A stretch of 64,000 nt of DNA from Bacteroidota bacterium (GTDB taxonomy: Bacteria; Bacteroidota; Bacteroidia; B-17B0; Aurantibacillaceae). The translations under genes were made by a program, and so were the position numbers. Shown here piece by piece: positions 37,751 to 46,668 of this stretch; the first letter of the stretch is position 1, and each line of letters starts with the position of its first letter. Location: assembly GCA_021323535.1 (NCBI GenBank), contig JAJONO010000024.1, positions 1 through 64,000 of the forward strand, written 5' to 3'. The notes beneath the pieces are model-generated. The model ran no database searches. It was given only the letters and a program-made list of their open reading frames with translations, and was not told the DNA's origin.

Positions 37751-37833
37751 AATTTGTAATTCTGCCGCAGGACAAAAGTGCTTATAGGGAAACACCGGCA
37801 TTTATTTCAATGGTGAAAATACGAGGTTTTTGT

Positions 37834-37841
37834 TAAATTTG
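37834..37841 (+). promoter_or_regulatory. -7 promoter box of the second SpoIIE phosphatase
   Basis: TAAATTTG matches the TAnnTTTG box exactly. The ATG of the next gene begins five bases after it, so transcription would start at or near the start codon (leaderless message). No clear -33 box is seen. Confidence 0.5.
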
Positions 37842-37846
37842 AAACT

Positions 37847-40327
37847 ATGTTCGCAAATCTCCTTCTTAAAAAGACATTACGACTCAGTATATTTTTTATT
37901 TGTGTACTTGGTTCTTTCATGGCTTCTTCTCAAACCATAGAAGAGCAAATTACAAAAGCAGAATCAGAAACAAGTGATTCATTAAAAATTGTAGCTCTAA
38001 GCAAAGTAGCTTTTAAACTAGTTAAAACCGACTCGAAAAAAGCATTCGATATCGCACACCGCGCTTTTGCTATCGCCGGAAAAAATCTAAATCTACAAGG
38101 AGTATCTTATATGGCGCAGGCCTCATTGTACAGTGAACTCACGCAATATAATAAAGCGCTCGAATTAATAAACTCAGCGCTTAAAATATACCAGTCACAG
38201 AACAATTTCAAAAGGCTTGCCTTCTCATACGATAAAGCCGCCTTCGCCTACAAAAAACTTGGTAAGCCGGATAGGGCGGCGGAAGTCTACAGGCAATGTA
38301 TTGAAGTGGCTAAAAAAGTACCAGGTTGGGAAACCACGAGAAAAGCGTACAAAGATCTTGGATTCGTTTTAACAAACAACGGACAGAATCCTAAAGCCAT
38401 TGCCACCCTGCAGGAACAACTTACCTACGCCACCAGTCTTCAGCCTCTCAATCACGCTTACCTCGCCGCTGCAAATATCGACATTGCCTATAATTATATT
38501 ACAGCCGGAGAATACGCTACCGCGCTTCCCTATGCCCTTGCGTCGCACGAACACGCCCAGGTTACCAAAGATAATTTTCAAATGCTCGACGCCTATAACA
38601 CAACAGGTGTATGCTATAAAAATATTCACAAAGAAAAAGAATCCATCGTGTGGTTCGATAAAGCCATCAGCATCCTGGAACAACCCGGACAGAATAAATT
38701 TTTTCTCGCGTCTGTTCTTATGAATGTTGGCGGGACCTTATACGACATTGGCGATTTTAAAAAGGGACTTGAATATAAAGAAAGATCTCTTAAGATATGC
38801 CAGGAAACTTCAAATGAAGAATGTATCATGAACAACTACATTTCGCTTGGACTTGACCTCGTTGAAAAAGAAAAACAATACGATAAAGGAATTGATTATT
38901 TAAAAAAAGCGGAAGACATGTTGTCGGGCCGCGATCTATACAAGAGCCGTTATGTTTACGAAGGATTATATAAAGCATACAGCGCCAAGGCCGATTACGA
39001 AAAAGCTTTTTCTTACATGTCCAAATTCATGACCTTCCGCGACAGTATCATGTCTTCCGAAAAACTGAAACAAACCAATGAACTGGAAGCAAAATACGAG
39101 TCTTCGAAAAAACAGCAGCAGATCGAACTTTTAGGAAGAAACAAGCGCATCCAGGAATTACAGTTATTACAGAACCATGCCGACCTTGACAAACAGAAAG
39201 CGGAAAATAAAGCGAAACAGAACTCTATTCTTCTGTTAGAAAAAGACAAAGATTTAAATGAAGCCAGTCTTAAAAAGAAAGAAGCGGAAGCCGAGAAACA
39301 ACAGGCGCAATTAAAACTGATGGATGAACAGAAAAAAATGACCGAAAGCGAAAACAGAAACCAAAGGGTTATTATTTATTCTTTCATTGGCGGACTGATC
39401 TTACTGGTTGTGCTTCTCTTTAATATTTTCAGAAACTACCAGCAAAAGAAAAAAGCTAATCTTGAGATCACACAACAAAAAGCGGAACTTCAGATTCAGA
39501 AAAACATTGTTGATGAAAAAAATAAAGAGATCATTGATTCCATTGCCTACGCAAAAAGATTACAGGAAGCCATTCTTCCTCCTATAAAACTTGTGAAATC
39601 AACCCTGCCCGACTCTTTTGTTTTATATCAGCCAAAAGATATTGTAGCGGGAGATTTTTATTGGATGCATACGACTGAGAGTCATTCGTTAGAGGTTAAA
39701 GGTTCAGAACGTACAACCAATAATCCGGAACTTATCTTAATAGCCGCCGCTGATTGTACAGGACATGGGGTTCCGGGCGCGATGGTAAGCGTAGTGTGTT
39801 CAAACGCGCTGAACAGGGCCGTAAAAGAATTTGATATTAAGGATCCTGGTAAAATACTGAATAAAGTTCGCGAACTGGTTATCGAAACTTTTGATAAAAG
39901 TGAAAGCGAAGTAAAAGACGGGATGGATATTTCGCTCTGCGCCATTGATCTTAAAACCTGCGAAGTAAAATGGTCGGGAGCAAACAACCCGATCTGGATA
40001 CTGAAAAAGAATTCGGATGATATGATGGAAATAAAGGCCGACAAACAACCCATTGGGAGATACATTGATCCGAAACCTTTTACCACAAACACGATTCAGC
40101 TTCAAAAAGAAGACATTATTTATTTGTTCACCGATGGATACGCCGATCAATTTGGCGGACCAAAAGGAAAAAAATTCAAGTACAGTAGTTTGAGTAAGCT
40201 CATGAAAAGTATTTCACATTTAAACATGAACGAGCAAAGGAATAAACTGGAGGAAACCTTTAAAGACTGGAAAGGCAACCTTGATCAGGTTGACGATGTT
40301 TGTGTTATAGGAATTAAAATGGCATGA
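37847..40327 (+). CDS. TPR-containing SpoIIE-family serine phosphatase (paralogue)
   Basis: An 826-residue paralogue of the divergent gene at 35645. It has a signal peptide or short N-terminal helix (LSIFFICVLGSFMASSQ), TPRs at about residues 50-400 (YDKAAFAYKKLGKPDRAAEVY), a long coiled coil at about 400-510 rich in K, Q and E, one membrane helix near 508-528 (IIYSFIGGLILLVVLLFNIF), a second coiled coil, and a SpoIIE phosphatase domain in the last 250 residues. Catalytic motifs AGDFYW, CTGHGVPGAMVS, DGMDISLC and FTDGYADQ are complete. The two genes share a 96-base control region. They may answer different signals and act on a common STAS target elsewhere. Confidence 0.9.
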   Translation: MFANLLLKKTLRLSIFFICVLGSFMASSQTIEEQITKAESETSDSLKIVALSKVAFKLVKTDSKKAFDIAHRAFAIAGKNLNLQGVSYMAQASLYSELTQYNKALELINSALKIYQSQNNFKRLAFSYDKAAFAYKKLGKPDRAAEVYRQCIEVAKKVPGWETTRKAYKDLGFVLTNNGQNPKAIATLQEQLTYATSLQPLNHAYLAAANIDIAYNYITAGEYATALPYALASHEHAQVTKDNFQMLDAYNTTGVCYKNIHKEKESIVWFDKAISILEQPGQNKFFLASVLMNVGGTLYDIGDFKKGLEYKERSLKICQETSNEECIMNNYISLGLDLVEKEKQYDKGIDYLKKAEDMLSGRDLYKSRYVYEGLYKAYSAKADYEKAFSYMSKFMTFRDSIMSSEKLKQTNELEAKYESSKKQQQIELLGRNKRIQELQLLQNHADLDKQKAENKAKQNSILLLEKDKDLNEASLKKKEAEAEKQQAQLKLMDEQKKMTESENRNQRVIIYSFIGGLILLVVLLFNIFRNYQQKKKANLEITQQKAELQIQKNIVDEKNKEIIDSIAYAKRLQEAILPPIKLVKSTLPDSFVLYQPKDIVAGDFYWMHTTESHSLEVKGSERTTNNPELILIAAADCTGHGVPGAMVSVVCSNALNRAVKEFDIKDPGKILNKVRELVIETFDKSESEVKDGMDISLCAIDLKTCEVKWSGANNPIWILKKNSDDMMEIKADKQPIGRYIDPKPFTTNTIQLQKEDIIYLFTDGYADQFGGPKGKKFKYSSLSKLMKSISHLNMNEQRNKLEETFKDWKGNLDQVDDVCVIGIKMA

Positions 40328-40328
40328 T

Positions 40329-40808
40329 CTAATGTTTTACTTCATGGTGATGATGGGTTCTTCCTACATAAGCACCCATAGCGGCTCCGTAAGCCATATA
40401 ACCAAGAAATAAACCAATGTGGTTCATATGAGCAGCCATGGTTGGATCGACAGTCTGAATTCCGCCTAACACCGCGAAGAGCCAATAGATACCTGCTACC
40501 ACCATTCCCCAGAGCCACATGTTGCGGCCATTTAAAAAAGTATTAGCGGCGAAAATAAACAACAATCCTCCAAGAACACTTGCAATAACGTGAACCGCGA
40601 TTGCAGTAAGAAGAACAGTGTTACTCATTTCCGGATCAGATACATAAGGTTGAAACACATAACCGGCCAGAATAATAGGATGCAATAATCCTTTTCCCAA
40701 TATTAAAGAACCCAGCATTGATGTGAGAGCTAATGCAACTCCACCTACAATACCACCGATAGCGCCCTGAAGCACCCCGTATTTTGATTTTAATGTTAAG
40801 ACTCCCAT
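40329..40808 (-). CDS. Small polytopic membrane protein with histidine-rich tail
   Basis: A 159-residue membrane protein with about four hydrophobic segments (residues 17-37, 62-85, 97-118 and 129-147), many glycines, and a C-terminal tail GRTHHHHEVKH that could bind metal. I do not recognise the family. It is a single gene read against the preceding phosphatase, whose stop codon is one base away; the histidine run is natural and not a tag, because the rest of the gene is ordinary coding sequence. Metal handling is only a guess from the tail. Confidence 0.65.
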   Translation of the reverse strand: MGVLTLKSKYGVLQGAIGGIVGGVALALTSMLGSLILGKGLLHPIILAGYVFQPYVSDPEMSNTVLLTAIAVHVIASVLGGLLFIFAANTFLNGRNMWLWGMVVAGIYWLFAVLGGIQTVDPTMAAHMNHIGLFLGYMAYGAAMGAYVGRTHHHHEVKH

Positions 40809-40920
40809 GATGATTGATTTTTAAAGGCTAAACAGACCCGACCCCGTTTTATCGTGCAAAAATTTGTGCCATGTCAGAATGAACTGTGACCAGCTAAATC
40901 ACGAAAATAATTCCACATAA

Positions 40921-40952
40921 ATAAAAAAGCGGGGGTCACACAAACCCCCGCT
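40921..40952 (-). terminator. Intrinsic terminator of the kelch/T9SS gene
   Basis: AGCGGGGGT (40928-40936) pairs with ACCCCCGCT (40944-40952). On the minus strand it is followed by TTTTTTAT, downstream of the stop codon at 40993. Confidence 0.82.
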
Positions 40953-40992
40953 CCGCGTTATTTCCTTTCTCTCCCCGGAAATAACTGCTGCA

Positions 40993-42249
40993 TTAATTTT
41001 TAATTAATTTCTGTGATGCGATTTTTGTTTTGGATGAATTAAGTAATGTAAAACTGTAAATCCCTTTACCCATTGATGCCGGCAATTGAATTTTTTCTGT
41101 TTCAGTTCCTGATAATTCTCCTGAGTAACTCACTTCGCCGAGAATATTTGTAATTATAAAACTGTATGTGCTGTTTTTTTTCTGATAAATGTTTAAAGTA
41201 AGTTCATTCATTACAGGATTTGGTCCTATCGAAAAAGCTTTTATAGATTCGGTTTTTTCTGTTACGCCTGTTGTAATCGTAGAAGAGCTTGCGGTAAACT
41301 CCCACCAATCGTTTCGCGGATTAAGACTTGCGTCAAACCCGGTTCCCGCGTAAGCTTTTCCATTGGATGAAACCGCTACCTGGCCCGCGATAATTCCACC
41401 AGGAAAACTTCCGGCTGTTACCCAGCTATCGGTAATGGTATTATAACGGCGGTAAGAAGTAGGAGCGGTAAAAGTAGCAAGGTCTAATCCGCCCATTAAA
41501 TACAGATCGTTTCCTATTAAAAATAATCCCGGATCGGCAACCGGATATCCTGCTCCAATGCTTTTTGGGGTCCACACATCTGTTACAGGATCGTACTCGT
41601 AAAAATCAGTGAAGGAAGCATTCTGGTTAGCATCTGCTCCAAAACCAAGATAACCTTTCGTTCCGGCTGAGCAACCTGCTGCAAAAGTTCTTGTGCTCCC
41701 AGGTACATTTGCTTTTTGTGTCCATGAATCTGTTGCAGGATCGTATTCGTAAAAATCATTGTATGCTATATTGAACGAACTGTTGGGGCCAACAAAAAAT
41801 TTCTGTCCGGTTCCAATATATCCTTTTGACCCTATACTGAATCCAACTGCTTCTTCGCGCGTGTCGCCCGGCATAAATGCTTTCTGGGTCCAGGTATCAG
41901 TGGTTTGATCATACTCCCACAAATCGTTGTAGTAAAAATTAGTATTGCTTCCCAATCCCAGGTAAGCTTTTGTTCCAATTGTAAAAGTGCTGGAGCCCGC
42001 CCGAAACCCTCCTGGAAAATTTGCTTTTTGCGTCCACACATCAGTTGTTATGTCATACTCCCAGAAATCCTGCAACTGGAAATTATCTGTGCCTCCGAAT
42101 AAATACACTTTATTGCCAAGGCTAAACGCCGCGCTTGCGGCACGAGCGGTACCACCAAAATTTGTTTTCTGAATCCACTGAGCCTTTATAGGGGGCCAGC
42201 CGAAGAATGTAAATATTCCAAACAGAATGAGTGTCGAGATCTTTTTCAT
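40993..42249 (-). CDS. Kelch-repeat secreted protein with T9SS signal
   Basis: A 418-residue exported protein. A signal peptide (MKKISTLILFGIFTFFGW) is followed by about six kelch repeats at residues 25-320, each with the pattern W-x-QKA-x-FPG and YxF/YLGxG plus a YEYDPATDSWTQKA-like strand pair, which together form a beta-propeller. Residues 335-418 are a type A T9SS sorting domain (SIGPNPVMNELTLNI to SQKLIKN). Extracellular kelch proteins bind glycans or other proteins, but no enzyme active site is visible. The gene is single, with its own terminator. Confidence 0.88.
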   Translation of the reverse strand: MKKISTLILFGIFTFFGWPPIKAQWIQKTNFGGTARAASAAFSLGNKVYLFGGTDNFQLQDFWEYDITTDVWTQKANFPGGFRAGSSTFTIGTKAYLGLGSNTNFYYNDLWEYDQTTDTWTQKAFMPGDTREEAVGFSIGSKGYIGTGQKFFVGPNSSFNIAYNDFYEYDPATDSWTQKANVPGSTRTFAAGCSAGTKGYLGFGADANQNASFTDFYEYDPVTDVWTPKSIGAGYPVADPGLFLIGNDLYLMGGLDLATFTAPTSYRRYNTITDSWVTAGSFPGGIIAGQVAVSSNGKAYAGTGFDASLNPRNDWWEFTASSSTITTGVTEKTESIKAFSIGPNPVMNELTLNIYQKKNSTYSFIITNILGEVSYSGELSGTETEKIQLPASMGKGIYSFTLLNSSKTKIASQKLIKN

Positions 42250-42427
42250 AATTTTTTTTTACAAAATTAAACGAGAATTGAGCAACATTTTTTTAAATTA
42301 TATCATCTGCTTTTTGGTTGGGATAAAATGTGCCGTGTGCCAATAATTACAGACCCAGTTTAATTTATGTTTATCCCAAATGCATAAAAACAGGGACGAA
42401 ATGAATTTTATTCAGTAGCATTATGTT

Positions 42428-42435
42428 TATCTTTG
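42428..42435 (+). promoter_or_regulatory. -7 promoter box of the LytS/LytTR operon
   Basis: TATCTTTG is an exact match to the TAnnTTTG box. The GTG start codon at 42446 follows ten bases later, so the leader would be only about five bases long. Confidence 0.55.
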
Positions 42436-42445
42436 AAAAGAAATT

Positions 42446-44314
42446 GTGAAAACCCTATTCGTTTTTTTTGCCGCGGCACTTCTAACTTCTTACTCCGGTT
42501 TTGGAGCCAAAGACAAATACGCGCTTTACGAAGACATTCTTAAAATTAACGACGACAGTGTTAAATGCGCCCGCCTTATATTGCTGGCCGAGAAAGTAGC
42601 CGATAGTTTATACGATTATAGTTTTTCATTGATGACCTTCGAAAAAGCAAACTCTATTCTTTCGAAACACAGGTATCCTGTTCTTGAACTCGACCTGTAT
42701 TACAAATGGGGATTTGTGAACTACCATAAGGGAAACTATGACAGGGCCGACAAGCTTTACCTCAAAGCGCTTGAGTCTAAAGTATTGGATAGTAAACAAA
42801 ATCTTAAGGCAAATATTCTAAATATGGCAGCAGTAAATCTCCAGGAGCTGACTGTGTTTAAAAGAGCTTTGGAATATTATAACGAAGCGCTGGAAATTTA
42901 CACGAGGTTAAAAGATGATAATGCCAAGGCGGCTGTATACGTGAACATGGCAAATATTTTTGCGTTATCGGGTAATCTTAAAGAATCGGACGCGTTTTTT
43001 GACAGAGCGGGAAAGATATTTATCAAGCTTGATAAAATGGAAAGGTACGCTACGCTTCTGGGAAACAAATCCTACATAAAATGGAAACTCGGGTATCCCG
43101 ACAGCGGTAAAGTTCTTTTAATAAGATCTTTTGAGATCGCCTCTAAATATCCGGGGAACATGACCGGAAAAATTGAGCACCTGTTCAATCTCGGGATCAT
43201 GTATGGAGAATTAAGAAACTGGGACAGTTGTTTTTATTTTCTCGAGCGTGGAAAAAAAATATCCGATTCGCTTAGTCTTTTTGGGAGCCTCGACGGTTCT
43301 TATTATTACAGCCTGGGATATTGTCACCAACTGAAAGGCGATCTTAAAGAAGGAATCAGAAATTACAAGAAGGCTATTAATCTTAAAACCGGCATTTCGA
43401 ATTTCCGTCTTCTTCATGATAATATTTCAGCCCTGTATTTCAGGTTAAAACAATTTGACTCGGCCCTCATTTATAAAAACATCAGCTTCAGCATTGCGGA
43501 TAGTATCTATAAAAGCGAATTACAGGAACACATTAATTTTGAAGATAAAAGAATAGAGCTTATTGAGAAGGATTATGAGAACAGGATCAGAAGCGCGGAA
43601 CAGGAACAGCATCTTGAAAATCTTAAAAAAAGAAATTATCTTCTTATTGTCGCGGTTATTCTTCTCATCGCATTTGTGCTTTTGTTTATTCTGTATTTCA
43701 GGCAATATAAATTAAAGGAAAAGAAAGAACATCTCGAAAGTGAACTCAACTTTCTGAAAGCGCAGATGAATCCTCATTTTCTTTTTAACTCCATCAATAA
43801 TATTTATGTTCTGTTAGATGAAAACAAGGAAAAAGCTTCAGAGATCCTTTTGAAATTTTCTGATCTGTTGCGTTACCAGTTGTATGAATGTAACGTGAGT
43901 TTTATTTCATTGAATAAAGAACTGAACTTTCTTGAAAATTTTATTGAATTTGAAAAGCTAAGGTATTCCAACAAAATACAAGTGATCTATGAATTTGAAA
44001 ATCCTCCATCAGCGGATCTAATGATTGCGCCGCTTTTATTGCAGCCTTTCATAGAAAATGCCTTTAAGCATACACCAAAAACCAAAAATCACCAGGCCAG
44101 CATCAGAATAAAAACATATTTCAGCGGTGATAACTTTACCCTGGAGGTTATTAATAGTGTAGACGGAAAAAAACCTTCTTCCCTGCCGGGAGGAATAGGT
44201 CTTGAAAATGTAAAAAGACGTCTCAGGCTTTTATACAATAATAAACACCAACTCAGAATTTCTACTGAGGAATCAACCTTTACAACCACCCTAAGCATCA
44301 AACTCACAAAATGA
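42446..44314 (+). CDS. TPR-containing sensor histidine kinase, LytS type
   Basis: A 622-residue sensor kinase with a GTG start and a signal peptide (MKTLFVFFAAALLTSYSGFG). TPRs occupy about residues 55-360 (ALEYYNEALEIYTRLKDDN, GIRNYKKAINLKTG), a membrane helix lies at about 398-420, and the cytoplasmic part has the LytS-type motif LKAQMNPHFLFNSINN and a GHKL ATPase ending in LPGGIGLENVKRRLRLLY. It overlaps the start of the response regulator gene by four bases (ATGA), so the two form a two-component pair translated together. Signal and target genes are unknown; peptide or cell-wall responses are common for this class. Confidence 0.92.
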   Translation: MKTLFVFFAAALLTSYSGFGAKDKYALYEDILKINDDSVKCARLILLAEKVADSLYDYSFSLMTFEKANSILSKHRYPVLELDLYYKWGFVNYHKGNYDRADKLYLKALESKVLDSKQNLKANILNMAAVNLQELTVFKRALEYYNEALEIYTRLKDDNAKAAVYVNMANIFALSGNLKESDAFFDRAGKIFIKLDKMERYATLLGNKSYIKWKLGYPDSGKVLLIRSFEIASKYPGNMTGKIEHLFNLGIMYGELRNWDSCFYFLERGKKISDSLSLFGSLDGSYYYSLGYCHQLKGDLKEGIRNYKKAINLKTGISNFRLLHDNISALYFRLKQFDSALIYKNISFSIADSIYKSELQEHINFEDKRIELIEKDYENRIRSAEQEQHLENLKKRNYLLIVAVILLIAFVLLFILYFRQYKLKEKKEHLESELNFLKAQMNPHFLFNSINNIYVLLDENKEKASEILLKFSDLLRYQLYECNVSFISLNKELNFLENFIEFEKLRYSNKIQVIYEFENPPSADLMIAPLLLQPFIENAFKHTPKTKNHQASIRIKTYFSGDNFTLEVINSVDGKKPSSLPGGIGLENVKRRLRLLYNNKHQLRISTEESTFTTTLSIKLTK

Positions 44315-45015
44315 TTAACTGTGTTATTATAGAAGACGAGCCCCTTGCGCAACTTGGTTTACTAAACCTTATAAAACCATTTGAAAATCTGCACCCTATG
44401 GTTGTATGCGATGATGTAGCCGATTTTTTAAGTTTCAGAGAAGCAAACAGCGAAAAAAATATTGATCTTATTTTTCTCGACATTGAATTACCCGGAATGA
44501 ATGGTATCGATTTCATAAGAAAAATCCCACTGGATGTTCCGATAGTAATAACTACCGCTTATAACCAATACGCTATTGAAGGATACGAGTTAAACGTACT
44601 CGATTATCTTTTAAAACCCACATCGAAAGATCGTTTCCGGCAGACTGTTTCAAAAGTGGAGAGTTATATCAATTACCACAAGTCAGCATCAGCCGAACAC
44701 AGGTTCATTTATATTCGTTCAGAAAAAATTATTGAAAAAGTGACCTTTGACGAAATTGTGATGATCGAAGCCATGAGAAATTATGTGATCTATCATTGTG
44801 AAAAAAGAAAACTGATCTGCTACAACTCTCTTAAAAATGTGGAGAGTGAACTTCCGCAAAATAAATTTATTAAGGTGCAGAAATCATTTATTGTGAACAA
44901 GAGCAAAGTAAGTAAGATTGAAAAAGGGCAGGTTCATATAAAAGGTAAGAGCATTTCCATTAACCGCGAAAACAAGAACGAGATTGTAAAGAAACTTCTT
45001 GAGAAAACTTCCTGA
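44311..45015 (+). CDS. LytTR-family response regulator
   Basis: A 234-residue DNA-binding response regulator. The receiver domain (residues 1-120) has the acidic pocket NCVIIEDEPLAQ, the phosphoacceptor aspartate in FLDIELPGMNG, and the lysine in YLLKPTSKDRF. A LytTR domain fills residues 137-231 (RFIYIRSEKIIEKV, KFIKVQKSFIVNKSK). Its partner is the TPR kinase whose gene overlaps it by four bases. LytTR proteins bind direct repeats in promoters; I did not find an obvious pair near this operon. Confidence 0.93.
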   Translation: MINCVIIEDEPLAQLGLLNLIKPFENLHPMVVCDDVADFLSFREANSEKNIDLIFLDIELPGMNGIDFIRKIPLDVPIVITTAYNQYAIEGYELNVLDYLLKPTSKDRFRQTVSKVESYINYHKSASAEHRFIYIRSEKIIEKVTFDEIVMIEAMRNYVIYHCEKRKLICYNSLKNVESELPQNKFIKVQKSFIVNKSKVSKIEKGQVHIKGKSISINRENKNEIVKKLLEKTS

Positions 45016-45016
45016 T

Positions 45017-45649
45017 CTACTTCTTAATCATTTCTTTTCTGATAAACAGTCCGTAATTTGAAACGTATAGCATTTCCCTACCGAAGCAATCGTAATTCGC
45101 CGCCACACCAAACTGAAATGTTTTTTGTTCGAGTCCAAATCTAACATATTGATAACTTCTGTTATGTCCTTTGTCACCATAGTTCATCATGGTTTGAAAC
45201 CTTGCATAAAGTTTTATTTTTTCACTCAACCTCGGTTTGTATTCCGCCAGAAACATAAAATCGTAGGTTGGCTTCTTTGCCAGATCTATCCTTGGCACAA
45301 AAATAAACGTGTAGTTGTTCCCGAATTTAAACAACTGAATATTTACCGATGAATAAAAACCAGGAACAGATGAATAAAAAGCGCCTAAGCCCAATTTTAC
45401 TTTATTAAAGGGCTGATAAGTGAGGTACGATTGAGCCATAACTTCTCCCCTCTTTTCTTTATAATAAAAAGCGTCGAATGAACTTGTATTGAAAAATCCC
45501 ACACCTGAACTTCCTACAGAAGCTACAATGGTATGCTGATACCAGATGCTATTGTTACCCGACATCATTTCGGTGGATAAGGATTGGCCATTACATGACT
45601 CGCCCAACAAAAAAAAACCCGAAACCAAAAAAAAATTCACCCAATTCAT
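45017..45649 (-). CDS. Putative outer-membrane beta-barrel protein
   Basis: A 210-residue exported protein with a signal peptide (MNWVNFFLVSGFFLLGESCNG) and, in the rest, alternating hydrophobic strands rich in tyrosine and phenylalanine (YDFMFLAEYKPRL, KLYARFQTMMNYG, YQYVRFGLEQKTFQFGVAANY), as in small beta-barrels. No named family is recognised. Its start overlaps the end of the DoxX gene by four bases, so they are co-translated, and its stop codon is one base from the convergent LytTR gene. Its job may be to form a pore or anchor for the DoxX/RidA cluster, but the sequence does not show it. Confidence 0.65.
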   Translation of the reverse strand: MNWVNFFLVSGFFLLGESCNGQSLSTEMMSGNNSIWYQHTIVASVGSSGVGFFNTSSFDAFYYKEKRGEVMAQSYLTYQPFNKVKLGLGAFYSSVPGFYSSVNIQLFKFGNNYTFIFVPRIDLAKKPTYDFMFLAEYKPRLSEKIKLYARFQTMMNYGDKGHNRSYQYVRFGLEQKTFQFGVAANYDCFGREMLYVSNYGLFIRKEMIKK

Positions 45650-46128
45650 TTTTTGTTTTTTTTGCGAATGATACTATCTAATGAAATTTTACCGCCGCCT
45701 GTAAGGATTAACGAAATACACAAGCCAAGAAGCAATAAGTGAAATTCATAACCTTCTCCCTTCTGCGAACCAAACCAGTTCATGAAAAAGCCGTGTTCTG
45801 TGTGCCCATTAAAGATCATACCAATCACAATAATGAACATGGCATAGGCGCAAAGACGTGTGAATAAACCAACCAGAATGAACAACGAGCCGAAAAACTG
45901 GATCATGATAACGAGAAAGGCGGCAATCCAGGGAAGACCGCTCTCTTCCTGCAGAAAAACCATTGTGCCCTTAAATCCATATCCCCCGAACCACCCTAAT
46001 AATAATTGCGCTCCGTGCGGCCACATAACAATTGCAATCGATAGCCTTACCAATACCGGGGCCCAGTTAACACCTGCTGTAGCCAGACAGGAACTTAATT
46101 CTGTAATCTTAAAGATTTTTACTTTCAT
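45646..46128 (-). CDS. DoxX-family membrane protein
   Basis: A 160-residue membrane protein of the DoxX family, with four hydrophobic helices (VRLSIAIVMWPHGAQLLLGWF; IAAFLVIMIQFFGSLFILVGLF; MFIIVIGMIFNGHTEHGF; FHLLLLGLCISLILTGGG) and conserved glycine and aspartate positions. DoxX relatives are linked to quinol oxidation or oxidative-stress resistance, mostly by association. It lies downstream of a Crp-type regulator, a STAS-like and a RidA gene read in the same direction. A half-conserved TGTTA-TTTATA-TCACA palindrome lies five bases before its ATG at 46133-46148. Confidence 0.85.
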   Translation of the reverse strand: MKVKIFKITELSSCLATAGVNWAPVLVRLSIAIVMWPHGAQLLLGWFGGYGFKGTMVFLQEESGLPWIAAFLVIMIQFFGSLFILVGLFTRLCAYAMFIIVIGMIFNGHTEHGFFMNWFGSQKGEGYEFHLLLLGLCISLILTGGGKISLDSIIRKKNKK

Positions 46129-46209
46129 GATATGTTATTTATATCACAAAAGTGCCAGGAAATGCCGATGCGTAAAATATCACCGGATATCAATTTAAAT
46201 TGATCTACA

Positions 46210-46665
46210 TCAATAAAGTGTAAATGTAGCGGTTAGGCCCGCGCTGAAGTCGCGCGGTAACACATGCACGCCAAAAATAGATCTTGAATGTTGTCCTTTC
46301 TCACCAAGAACATTTATAAAAAGATCGGAAGCTCCATTTACGATCTTTGGACCCTCGTCCCAACCGGGTTCGGCCTGGTAATAGGCATCAAAATGATTTA
46401 AGCCTTCAACTTTTTCGAAACCCACTTTTTCATGTACCTGTGCAATTACGTTAAGAGCTGAGAGTTGCATGGCCTTATAACCATCCTCCGTAGTGAGATC
46501 TTTTCCTAATCTTCCTTTGAAAAGAAAAGCACCGTTATAAATAGGGAACTGAATAGCTACATATGCAATTTTTCCCCTGATATTTATCGAGTTGTAAGAG
46601 CCGCCTGGCTTTGAAGTTTCCGGTAGTTCGAAATTAAGGCTTTTTAATTTTTCTTCGAGGTTCAT
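46210..46665 (-). CDS. RidA-family protein
   Basis: A 151-residue protein of the RidA/YjgF superfamily of small trimeric enzymes that hydrolyse reactive enamine/imine intermediates or are relatives without that activity. Typical blocks are GGSYNSINIRGKIAYVAIQFP near residue 21, LNVIAQVHEKVGFEKVEGLNHFDAYY, and GEKGQHSRSIFGVHVLPRDF, where the arginine of the active-site loop lies. The start codon is three bases after the preceding gene's stop. It belongs to a longer-than-usual RidA subgroup and need not act on 2-aminoacrylate. Confidence 0.87.
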   Translation of the reverse strand: MNLEEKLKSLNFELPETSKPGGSYNSINIRGKIAYVAIQFPIYNGAFLFKGRLGKDLTTEDGYKAMQLSALNVIAQVHEKVGFEKVEGLNHFDAYYQAEPGWDEGPKIVNGASDLFINVLGEKGQHSRSIFGVHVLPRDFSAGLTATFTLY

Positions 46666-46668
46666 GAT

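Noticed and set aside
40329-40360. Run of four histidines at a protein C-terminus, like a His tag
   Set aside because: It lies in a natural gene with native codon use and flanks; no vector sequence is present. Reported only as a possible metal-binding tail.
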